This document shows positions 21,821-28,191 of a stretch of DNA of 32,224 nt, piece by piece (position 1 is the stretch's first letter; each line of letters begins with the position of its first letter). The stretch lies in assembly GCA_964434165.1 (NCBI GenBank), contig CAYSUS010000084.1, forward strand, positions 1 to 32,224. The letters are read 5' to 3'. The position numbers and the translations under genes are program-made. The stretch is from CAYSUS01 sp964434165 (lineage in GTDB: Bacteria > Planctomycetota > Planctomycetia > Pirellulales > Thermoguttaceae). The notes below the pieces were generated by a model. The model did not search any database. It saw nothing but the letters and a program-made list of their open reading frames with translations, and was not told the DNA's origin.

Positions 21821-22339
21821 CTACTCGGTGGGGCGCACGGCGGCCGTGCGGAACTTGGCCGCGTCGAGCGGCATGAGGTTGGCCTTGACGATCTGGCCCG
21901 TGGACCAGCTGTTGCTGGACCAGGGGATGGCATAGGCGGCCACGTTGCCCGAGTTGATCTCGGCCACGTACACGACCGAGCGGCTGGGGCGGATGCGGGC
22001 GACGCCCTGGCGGATGTCGTTGATGCCGGTGACCATCAGGTAGCGCGGGTTCTTGCTTTGCTCGACGCCCAGGTCGGCGGCGATGTTGTACTCGTAGAAG
22101 GCGGTGAATTTGCCGTATTGATTGAGCACGGCCGCGCGGAGGTCGCCGGTGAGAAAGTCGAGGAAATAGACCGCCTCCGCCTTCTCGTCCACCGGTCCGG
22201 TGGCGATGGCGAAGGTGTCATACCGGTCGGTGGCCACGGCATGGAGCGAGGCGGCCGGCCACTGCCCGCCCAGCACCAGGCCCAGGATCAGGCCGCCGAA
22301 GAGCCAAACCAGCCGGCTTCGCCGGAGCATCGTCGCCAT
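21821..22339 (-). CDS. Small exported or anchored protein upstream of thiS, unknown function
   Basis: A 172-residue protein with one N-terminal hydrophobic helix (about 8-24, RLVWLFGGLILGLVLGGQW) acting as signal peptide or anchor. The exposed part contains AVATDRYDTFAIATGPVDE, AEAVYFLDFLTGDLRAAVLNQ and GINDIRQGVARIRPSRSVVYVAEINSG. I recall similar planctomycete hypotheticals but no function. It has no cysteine and no catalytic motif. The ATG at 22339 has AGGAGG 6 bases upstream. It is the first gene of a tight unit with thiS (10 bases away) and thiG, so it is cotranscribed; whether it has to do with thiamine is not known. Confidence 0.85.
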   Translation of the reverse strand: MATMLRRSRLVWLFGGLILGLVLGGQWPAASLHAVATDRYDTFAIATGPVDEKAEAVYFLDFLTGDLRAAVLNQYGKFTAFYEYNIAADLGVEQSKNPRYLMVTGINDIRQGVARIRPSRSVVYVAEINSGNVAAYAIPWSSNSWSTGQIVKANLMPLDAAKFRTAAVRPTE

Positions 22340-22516
22340 GATCGTCCTCCTGCTAACAGACATCCTTGACAAAAACCGGCGGGCCCCGGGCGCGAATGCC
22401 CGTGACGTGCCGTGCTTCCCCATCGTACCGCTTCCTTGCCGTGGATTCCAGGCGGACTGCGCGGGCTCCGCCGGCCCGCGCGGGGCAGGCCCCGGGGACC
22501 GTCCGCCGGGAGGCCC

Positions 22517-22544
22517 TTGAAATGCTGGTCAGATCGGCTATAAC
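22517..22544 (+). promoter_or_regulatory. Strong sigma-70 promoter for the Gfo/Idh/MocA gene
   Basis: TTGAAA (22517-22522) and TATAAC (22539-22544) are 16 bases apart, with five of six consensus matches each. They lie 54 bases upstream of the ATG at 22599, leaving a short leader. Nothing else in the flanking sequence competes as the promoter. Confidence 0.65.
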
Positions 22545-22598
22545 CGCCATGCTATCACGAGTACGTCGTCTCGGGAGGTCCTCTCCAAGGAGTCCACA

Positions 22599-23780
22599 AT
22601 GGCAAGCATCCATGTCGCGCTGGTCGGACAGGGTTTCATGGGCCGTTCGCATTCGAACGCCTGGGGCCAGGTGAACAAGTTCTTCGATCCGCCGCTGTCG
22701 GCCGTGATGCACACGGTCTATGGCCAGCCGGAAGAGAAGCCGGAGGTGTTCGCCGAGAACTGGGGCTGGCAGAACGCCTCGACCGACTGGCAGGCATTGG
22801 TCAAGTCGCCCGACATCGGGCTGGTCGACGTGGTCACGCCGAACTACATGCATGCCCCCGTGGCCAAGGCGGCGATCGAGGCCGGCAAGCACGTCTCGTG
22901 CGAGAAGCCCATCGCCGGCACCCTCAGCGACGCCCGGGAAATGGTCGAGGCCGCCAAGAAGGCGGGGGTGAAGACCTTCGTGTGGTTCAACTACCGCCGC
23001 TGCCCGGCCGTGGCCCTCGCCCACCAATTGGTCAAGCAGGGAAAGATAGGCGAGATTCGCCACGTGCGCGCGGCCTATCTCCAGGACTGGGCCGACGAGA
23101 ACGTGCCCCTGCTGTGGCGGTTCGACAAGAGCCTGGCCGGCTCCGGGGCCCACGGCGACCTGAACGCGCACATCATCGACATGACGCGGTTCGTGACCGG
23201 ACAGGAGATCATCGAGATCGTCGGGGCGATCGCTGAAACGTTCATCAAGGAGCGGAAGCTGGCCGGCGGCGTGGCCGGGGGCGGCATCGCCGACGGCGGG
23301 ACGGCGGCCTCGGGCTTGGGCCCGGTCACCGTGGACGACACCGTGCTGTTCCTCGCCCGCTTCTCCGGCGGCGCGGTGGCCAGCTTTGAGGCCGCGCGCC
23401 AGGCGACCGGCAACCAGAACCGGAACCAGTTCGAGATCAATGGCACCAAGGGTGCACTGAAGTTCGACTTCGAGCGGATGAACGAGCTTCAGTTCTACGA
23501 CGCCACGCTTCCCCGGGCCGTGCAGGGCTGGAGCACGCTGATGGTCACCCACGGAGGCGATCACCCCTACGTGGCCAACTGGTGGCCCGACGCCCACATC
23601 ATCGGCTACGAGCACGGGTTCACCAATCAGGCGTACGACATACTGCGGGCGATCGCCGGCCAGGAGCCGACCGTGCCGATCCCCGACTTCGAGGACGCCT
23701 ATCAGACTCAGCGCGTGCTGGAGGCCTCGCTGCTTTCAGCGCAACAGCGTCGGCCCGTCCCCCTCGACGAAGTCAAGTAG
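22599..23780 (+). CDS. Gfo/Idh/MocA-family NAD(P)-dependent oxidoreductase
   Basis: These enzymes oxidise or reduce sugars and cyclitols such as inositol. The 393-residue protein begins with a Rossmann fold: VALVGQGFMGRSHSNAW (residues 5-21), the DIGLVDVVTPNYMHAPVA segment, and the SCEKPIAGTLSDAREMVEAA motif whose EKP lysine is the family's catalytic residue. The C-terminal domain holds GKIGEIRHVRAAYLQDW, GDLNAHIIDMTRFVTG (the HxxD-type block), and the EINGTKGALKFDFE barrel strand. The substrate is not evident. ATG 22599 has AAGGAG 6 bases upstream. A sigma-70 promoter precedes it and a strong terminator follows, so it is transcribed alone. Confidence 0.95.
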   Translation: MASIHVALVGQGFMGRSHSNAWGQVNKFFDPPLSAVMHTVYGQPEEKPEVFAENWGWQNASTDWQALVKSPDIGLVDVVTPNYMHAPVAKAAIEAGKHVSCEKPIAGTLSDAREMVEAAKKAGVKTFVWFNYRRCPAVALAHQLVKQGKIGEIRHVRAAYLQDWADENVPLLWRFDKSLAGSGAHGDLNAHIIDMTRFVTGQEIIEIVGAIAETFIKERKLAGGVAGGGIADGGTAASGLGPVTVDDTVLFLARFSGGAVASFEAARQATGNQNRNQFEINGTKGALKFDFERMNELQFYDATLPRAVQGWSTLMVTHGGDHPYVANWWPDAHIIGYEHGFTNQAYDILRAIAGQEPTVPIPDFEDAYQTQRVLEASLLSAQQRRPVPLDEVK

Positions 23781-23851
23781 AGCCACCCTGGCGTCGCCGC
23801 CGCATTCCCGCATTGGCTCTTCCCTGGGGGGCGGCCGCGACGCGCGTTGAG

Positions 23852-23912
23852 AACGTCGCGACGTTTGGGCGTCGCGGGCATACGGAGGCTGCCCGCGTCG
23901 CCCGCCTTTTTT
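23852..23912 (+). terminator. Strong intrinsic terminator after the Gfo gene
   Basis: GGGCGTCGCGGGCA (23867-23880) pairs with TGCCCGCGTCGCCC (23890-23903) over 14 positions with one T-T mismatch and a 9-base loop. Six T residues follow at 23907-23912. A separate perfect palindrome AACGTCGCGACGTT lies at 23852-23865 just in front. Confidence 0.85.
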
Positions 23913-23988
23913 CCTGGGGCTCGCAAGGAACCGACCCCGCGACCACGGCTCGGATCGCGGGATCGGCAGGCGGCGGGGCGGCGCTGAT

Positions 23989-24693
23989 TCAGTCCCGGCT
24001 GCCACCGAAGCGGAGCACGAGGTAAAGCAGCGTGAGCAGGGCCTGCAGCGTGGCCGCCACGTAGGTCATGGCCGCCGCGTTGAGCACCTTGTTCACGTAG
24101 CTCATCTGCTGCGCGGGGACGATCCCCATCTCGACGAGCTGGGTCTTCGCCCGGGCGCTGGCGTTGAACTCCACGGGCAGGTTCACGAGTTGGAAGAACA
24201 CCACGCCGCTGAACAGGGCGATGCCCGTCCAGATGATCATCCTGCCCAGGTCGAAAGCCGGATCGCCGGTCGAGAAGACCGCGCCCAGGATGACCATGAG
24301 GATGCCCAGGTTGCTGCCGAATCCGGCCACGGGCACGGCCGCGTTGCGAATCACCAGCGGCGCGTACGCCCGGGCGTCCTGGATGGCGTGTCCGGCCTCG
24401 TGCGCGGCGATGCCCACCGCGGCCAGTGACCGGGACTGATACACCTCGGGGCTCAGACGAAGGACCTTGTCGCGCGGGTCGTAGTGGTCGCTCAAGTGGC
24501 CGGGGACCTGCTCGATCTCCACGCCGCGCAGGCCGGCCGAGTCGAGGATGTGACGCGCCGCGGCCGCCCCGCTCAGCGGGGCCGGCTGCTGCTGGGCCTC
24601 GGCGTATGTCATCTTGATCCGCAACTGGGCGAACATGGCCAGCAGGAAGGCCGGCGCGATGACAATGAAATAGAAGGGATCGAACCAGATCAT
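23989..24693 (-). CDS. YugP-type membrane zinc metallopeptidase
   Basis: A 234-residue integral membrane protein of the PF04298 (YugP-like) zinc peptidase family. Residues 98-102, HEAGH in GIAAHEAGHAIQDA, form the metal-binding HExxH motif. The N-terminus (WFDPFYFIVIAPAFLLAMFAQ) is a membrane anchor, and further hydrophobic segments follow at about 118-140, 148-172 and 203-226, matching the family's four helices. VLRLSPEVYQSRSLAAVGIAAHE is the usual run-up to the motif, and LPVEFNASARAKTQL is conserved after helix 3. The physiological substrate is unknown in the family. AGGAG 7 bases before ATG 24693. The two convergent genes Gfo and this one share the terminator region. Confidence 0.94.
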   Translation of the reverse strand: MIWFDPFYFIVIAPAFLLAMFAQLRIKMTYAEAQQQPAPLSGAAAARHILDSAGLRGVEIEQVPGHLSDHYDPRDKVLRLSPEVYQSRSLAAVGIAAHEAGHAIQDARAYAPLVIRNAAVPVAGFGSNLGILMVILGAVFSTGDPAFDLGRMIIWTGIALFSGVVFFQLVNLPVEFNASARAKTQLVEMGIVPAQQMSYVNKVLNAAAMTYVAATLQALLTLLYLVLRFGGSRD

Positions 24694-25097
24694 CTTTCTG
24701 CTCCTGTTGAATCCGCATACGGGCCGTTTCGAGAGGCCCGCGTGATCGCTGTTTGGCGGTCTCGGCCGAATCTACTTTGCGACGGCAAAATATCGTTGCC
24801 CGAACGACGCGGGTGTTGCTTCGAAATTATACGGAACCCGAGCGCTCGGGAGTTCGGATTGCGCGGCGTCGGAACCGCCGCGCCAAACCAACCGATGTCC
24901 CGACCCGCTCGACGGTTACGGAAGACGTCGCGGTCTGCACGAACCCCCCTGCGACGGGGCAGGCTATTCCGGCCGTGAGAAGCGGCGGACCCGCCAAGAG
25001 GAAGTTCGTCTTGCGCGGCTCGGAATTACGCGCGGGGTCTCGGGAGCCGTCGCCCCCGAGCTGCCCTGTCCTTTCGACGCAATCGAACTCCATGGGG
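24694..25097. other. Intergenic region upstream of the csrA operon
   Basis: The 404 bases are divergent between the zinc peptidase and the csrA operon. I see only AT-rich patches at about 24786-24795 and 24824-24832, not arranged as a good promoter, and no coding frame with a credible start. The csrA-operon promoter begins right after. Confidence 0.45.
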
Positions 25098-25125
25098 TTG
25101 ACATGCGTACATATATCGGTACAAT
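25098..25125 (+). promoter_or_regulatory. Near-consensus sigma-70 promoter for the csrA operon
   Basis: A perfect TTGACA -35 (25098-25103), a 16-base spacer and TACAAT (25120-25125, five of six). It would start transcription at about 25132, leaving a leader of about 16 bases before the ATG at 25148, just enough for the Shine-Dalgarno. This is the best promoter in the window. Confidence 0.75.
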
Positions 25126-25147
25126 TGAACACCACTGGAGGTGACCT

Positions 25148-25309
25148 ATGGACAATCGAATCGTCACGGCTGATCACTCGGGTCGCATGGCGGGCGACCG
25201 CGGCGACGGGCCCCAGCCGGTCGGGCAGATCCTCGCGGAGCTGCTGGCCCAGTACCAGGCGCGGTTTCCGGATGCACGGATCGAGATCGTCCACACGTCC
25301 GCCGCTTGA
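25148..25309 (+). CDS. Small protein encoded upstream of csrA, unknown function
   Basis: A 53-residue protein, starting MDNRIVTADH and ending IVHTSAA, that I do not recognise. GGAGGTGA at 25137-25144 is an almost perfect Shine-Dalgarno, and the promoter at 25098 starts close in front. The first half is polar (ADHSGRMAGDRGDGPQPV), and the second half is a predicted amphipathic helix (VGQILAELLAQYQARF) followed by a beta-like DARIEIVHTS. Its stop is 35 bases before the csrA start. The tight coupling suggests a role linked to CsrA, for example as an antagonist or leader peptide, but this is only an inference from position. Confidence 0.75.
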   Translation: MDNRIVTADHSGRMAGDRGDGPQPVGQILAELLAQYQARFPDARIEIVHTSAA

Positions 25310-25328
25310 GAAGGACTGCCCTCAATCG

Positions 25329-25347
25329 GGGAGGAGGAGAACGGATG
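25329..25347 (+). promoter_or_regulatory. Possible CsrA-binding GGA cluster over the csrA ribosome site
   Basis: Four GGA triplets lie at 25330-25332, 25333-25335, 25336-25338 and 25343-25345, spanning the Shine-Dalgarno and the A of the csrA ATG. CsrA binds GGA, often in A(N)GGA loops, and blocks translation of target mRNAs, so autorepression is plausible. GGA also occurs in the Shine-Dalgarno of the upstream small gene. Confidence 0.45.
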
Positions 25348-25524
25348 CTCGTGTTGTCGCGGCAGGAAGGCCAGCAGATCGTGATTGCCGGCCGGATCAC
25401 GGTGACGGTGCTCACGGTGCGGGGCAATCAGATTCGTTTGGGGATTGAGGCCCCGCGCGAGATGTCGATACGCCGCACCGAACTGGGGGACGCGCCCCCG
25501 CCGCGCGCGGTTTCGGCGGCGTAA
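25345..25524 (+). CDS. csrA: Carbon storage regulator CsrA
   Basis: CsrA is a small dimeric RNA-binding protein that controls translation and stability of mRNAs by binding GGA motifs. The 59-residue product has the family length and pattern: MLVLSRQEGQQIVIAGRITVTVLTVRGNQIRLGIEAPREM. The last block SIRRTELGDAP differs from the usual VHREEV in that the RR pair replaces HR, although the key C-terminal Arg position is still basic. The N-terminal MLVLSR and LGIEAP strands are intact, so a functional dimer is expected. GAGGAGGAG precedes the ATG by 6 bases. It is the second gene of an operon with the 53-residue protein. Flagellar genes, its common neighbours, are absent here. Confidence 0.97.
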   Translation: MLVLSRQEGQQIVIAGRITVTVLTVRGNQIRLGIEAPREMSIRRTELGDAPPPRAVSAA

Positions 25525-25544
25525 CGCTTCTCAATTCCGCGAGA

Positions 25545-25603
25545 GACGCCTTGCTCGGGGACCGTCTTGTCGCTAAGGGCCGTCCTGGGACGGAGAAGGC
25601 GTC
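25545..25603 (+). other. Structured region after csrA
   Basis: GACGCCTT (25545-25552) and AAGGCGTC (25596-25603) are inverted arms, enclosing a hairpin CCGTCC-TG-GGACGG (25580-25593). It could be a terminator for csrA or a small structured RNA. No T tract follows. Confidence 0.4.
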
Positions 25604-25668
25604 GCGCGAGCTGCGCGGCGTACGCCAACTCCCCGAGCTGTCTGCAAAGCAATGGCACTGAGACACGC

Positions 25669-25697
25669 TTGACCCCGCGCGTCCGGCATACTATATA
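25669..25697 (+). promoter_or_regulatory. Strong sigma-70 promoter for the zinc-ribbon protein
   Basis: TTGACC (25669-25674), a 17-base spacer and TATATA (25692-25697), five of six matches each. The predicted start at about 25704 leaves a leader of about 95 bases before TTG 25800, or about 64 before ATG 25768. Confidence 0.7.
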
Positions 25698-25799
25698 GAG
25701 CCATTCCAAGTCCTAGCGCACCGCGCCGGGCCGCACTCTCGCGTGAGCTGACAGGGAGCCCACGAAGATGGCGGTGGGGGGCGTTTTTTTGAGCGTCCA

Positions 25800-26750
25800 T
25801 TGCCCACCGTCGTTCAATGCGCCTCGTGCGGCAGCCGTTTTGCCGCGTTGGATCATCTGGCCGGCCAATCGGTCCCGTGCCTGAAATGCGGGCAGCCGAT
25901 CGACATCCCGGATGGGGCCGTCGGTCCCCCCCGTCACGAAGACGCGGCGGCAGCTCCTGGGGCCGCGACCGTAACCATTCGCTGCCCGAGGTGCGCTGCG
26001 CGCTACGCCGCCCCAGAGGAGCTGTTCGGCAGCCAGACGCCTTGCCTCCGCTGCGGCACCTGGATTCGGGTGCCTCCGGCCCAGTTGGCGGTTCGCTGCC
26101 GCGCGTGCGGCCGGGGCTTCGCGGCCCAGCGGCACCTGTTCGGCACGCACGTACCCTGCCCGGTCTGCGGCTGCGCAATCGACGTGCCGGATCCGACCCG
26201 TCCCGAGCTCTTCGCCACAAGCGGCTCGCCCGCCCCCGATCCAGGGTCGGCCACGAACTTCACCCGGTTCGTGGCCGAAGAGATCGACGCCGAGGCTGCT
26301 CGGGCCGCGGCGGCGGCCGCAGCCGCTGAGGCCCCCGAGCCAGAGCCGTACTTCCCGCGTTATCTGCGCCGCAGCCGGCTGCTGGAGGAGCCGCGTCGCG
26401 CGGACTTCAGCCACACGTTCGCCGAGTTTCTTATGGTGATCGTCGCGACGGCGGCCGCCGCGGTCCTGACCACGGTCCTCCCCAACGTCCCCGAACTGAA
26501 CATCGTGCTGGTGGCGACCTGCTGGCTCGTCTCCGCGCTGGGGCGTCTATTCCTGCTGATCGTGGCCTTCCAGGCCGGCATCCTGCACGGGTTCGGGATG
26601 CTCTTCGTTCCCTTCTACGAGACCATCTTCACGCTGCTGAACTGGGAGGAGGCGAAGACGCCCTACACGATGCACCTCGGCGGGGGCGTGGTCTTCTGGG
26701 CCATCCTGATCCAGCACTGGGAGCCGATTGCCGAACGGTTCTTCGCGTGA
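25800..26750 (+). CDS. Triple zinc-ribbon membrane protein, unknown function
   Basis: A 316-residue protein with three tandem zinc ribbons: C7-x2-C10 with C27-x2-C30, C62-x2-C65 with C82-x2-C85, and C100-x2-C103 with C120-x2-C123. An alanine/acidic linker (about 160-182) follows, then three to four membrane helices from about 206 to 310, for example FLMVIVATAAAAVLTTVL and LFLLIVAFQAGILHGFGMLFV. Such N-terminal ribbons with a C-terminal membrane part are common in planctomycete proteins of no known role. The start is uncertain: the only in-frame start is TTG 25800 with no Shine-Dalgarno. ATG 25768 with GGGAG upstream is in another frame, separated by a run of seven T residues; one extra T would join the two. 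A 58-base gap separates its 3' end from the next gene on the opposite strand. Confidence 0.85.
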   Translation: MPTVVQCASCGSRFAALDHLAGQSVPCLKCGQPIDIPDGAVGPPRHEDAAAAPGAATVTIRCPRCAARYAAPEELFGSQTPCLRCGTWIRVPPAQLAVRCRACGRGFAAQRHLFGTHVPCPVCGCAIDVPDPTRPELFATSGSPAPDPGSATNFTRFVAEEIDAEAARAAAAAAAAEAPEPEPYFPRYLRRSRLLEEPRRADFSHTFAEFLMVIVATAAAAVLTTVLPNVPELNIVLVATCWLVSALGRLFLLIVAFQAGILHGFGMLFVPFYETIFTLLNWEEAKTPYTMHLGGGVVFWAILIQHWEPIAERFFA

Positions 26751-26808
26751 GCCGCGGCCGCACGATTCGAGCCGCGACCTGGAAGAGCAATCCCGGCGCG
26801 CGGCTGGA

Positions 26809-27231
26809 TCAACTGGCCTCCGGGGGGCGCAATTTCGCCCCCTGCGACTCCAGTTTGTACCGCAACGAGACCAGAAATCCGTCGGCCTCTTCGTCCTCGT
26901 CGGCGATGGCATAACCCACCACCCCGTTCCGCGTCTGGATGACGATCTTGCGGCCGTGAATCAACAGCACGGCGAAGGCCGCGATCCCGAAGCAGATGAT
27001 CGCGCCCGTCCAGGCCAATCCGGCGACGGGCACGTACAGCTTACACACTACGGCCAACGAGACGAGCACGCCGATGATCACCAGGGGCAAGCCGTATTGC
27101 GCAGTCCGCTCAACGCGCACGTCCGTGACGTCCGCCAACGGCAGCTCGGCAAGAACGGCATCCTCCTTGCCGATCTTCGTCAGCGTGCCGTCGCGGACCA
27201 CCAGTCCTGTCTTGGGGAGTCTCAGGCTCAT
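26809..27231 (-). CDS. Small PH-like two-helix membrane protein
   Basis: A 140-residue protein. Residues 1-45 (SLRLPKTGLVVRDGTLTKIG, then LPLADVTDVRVERTAQYGLP) resemble the first strands of a bacterial PH-like domain, with a DG turn and an I-DVxxVxV end. Two membrane helices follow at about 47-65 and 70-92, then a second soluble part, RKIVIQTRNGVVGYAI, that completes the pattern of PH domains interrupted by helices, and a variable acidic tail. The function is unknown. The start at 27231 gives a natural N-terminus; the open frame continues much farther upstream but those residues are shadow sequence. It lies 119 bases downstream of the PEGA lipoprotein gene on the same strand. Confidence 0.75.
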   Translation of the reverse strand: MSLRLPKTGLVVRDGTLTKIGKEDAVLAELPLADVTDVRVERTAQYGLPLVIIGVLVSLAVVCKLYVPVAGLAWTGAIICFGIAAFAVLLIHGRKIVIQTRNGVVGYAIADEDEEADGFLVSLRYKLESQGAKLRPPEAS

Positions 27232-27350
27232 GTTCCTCTGCCAACTCAACCAACGAGGCCCACCCTCGCCCGAGGGGCACGCTCTTCCCTGGTGGGAGAT
27301 CGTAACGCACCGATCGTGATTGGGCAATGGACGGGCCGCCGCTTTGCGGC

Positions 27351-27917
27351 TCACCAACCCCGTTCGACCGGCCGGCCGCCCGGCGGCAGCGTGTGAACCG
27401 GCTGGCCGCCGACGTCCGGCGCGAGCGGCGCAGCACCGGGCGGGGCGAGCGTCGGTCCGGGCGCGGTGGGCATGGGCCGAGAGGAGGGGGCCGAGAGGTC
27501 GCCGCGTCGGAGGCGCTCCGCCCGATCGACGAGCTGCTCGGTCGGCACGACGATCTGCGGCTGGAGCTGGAAGTCGAGCGTGCGCTGGTCGCGGAGCTCG
27601 CCTGGCACCAGGTTCTCGGAGAAGAAGTCCAGCGGCGGCCACTGGTACCAGGGCGGCGAGAGGTTCTGCTTGACCGTGAGCGTCTCGAACCCGTCCTTGA
27701 CCAGCCGGATCTCGCGCATGCCGTAGTAGATGAAATCCGTGGAGACCGGCGTGGTGCCGACCTCGTCGTTGTCCACATACACCAGCGCGCCTGGCGGATT
27801 GCTGCGAATCGTCAGGCGCCGCTGCACGCAGCCGGGGGCGACGGCCAGAAGCATCGCGACCGCCACAAGCGTGGCGCCTGGGCGTTGAGGCCAGCAGATG
27901 CGAGCGTGTCGGGGCAC
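27351..27917 (-). CDS. PEGA-domain lipoprotein
   Basis: A 188-residue predicted lipoprotein. From the GTG at 27917 it opens with a basic MPRHARICWPQRP and a hydrophobic stretch ending MLLAVAPGC, a lipobox-like cleavage site with Cys about 30. The mature part has a PEGA domain, RRLTIRSNPPGALVYVDNDEVGTTP, then GMREIRLVKDGFETLTVKQNL. PEGA domains are immunoglobulin-like modules in envelope or signalling proteins. Beyond about residue 90 the protein becomes polar and then proline-rich (PMPTAPGPTLAPPGAAPLAP) to the end. The GTG start lacks a clear Shine-Dalgarno, and longer in-frame starts (to 28163) lack any coding character. Divergent from the PP2C gene. Confidence 0.82.
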   Translation of the reverse strand: MPRHARICWPQRPGATLVAVAMLLAVAPGCVQRRLTIRSNPPGALVYVDNDEVGTTPVSTDFIYYGMREIRLVKDGFETLTVKQNLSPPWYQWPPLDFFSENLVPGELRDQRTLDFQLQPQIVVPTEQLVDRAERLRRGDLSAPSSRPMPTAPGPTLAPPGAAPLAPDVGGQPVHTLPPGGRPVERGW

Positions 27918-28191
27918 GGTGCGGATCGCGGGAGACTGCGGCTTGCCAGAGGTGGATCCCCGGCCGGGTCGGAAACGGGGAGCGGGAGTATAGTGCAATC
28001 TCTCGGCCCCTGGCCAGATCGATTCCCGCCTCCGCATTGGGGCCGCAGCGGGGCCCGGGACGCCCCCTCCCACGGGCCGGGCGGCGGGCTGGTTCGCCCA
28101 CTTCGGGCGAGCTACAATACCATGGCGGGACCCTCGACGAGTCGGCGCAGCGGGGCGCGCCAATCCCCCCCTTGAGGAATACGCCGAAACG

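Noticed and set aside
22366..22371. TTGACA upstream of the Gfo gene on the plus strand
   Set aside because: No -10 hexamer at 15-19 bases; the element at 22517-22544 fits better.
25768..25884. 38-codon frame starting ATG 25768
   Set aside because: Not listed as a gene because it overlaps the zinc-ribbon gene and has no domain; kept as a finding because of the T-run and good ribosome site.
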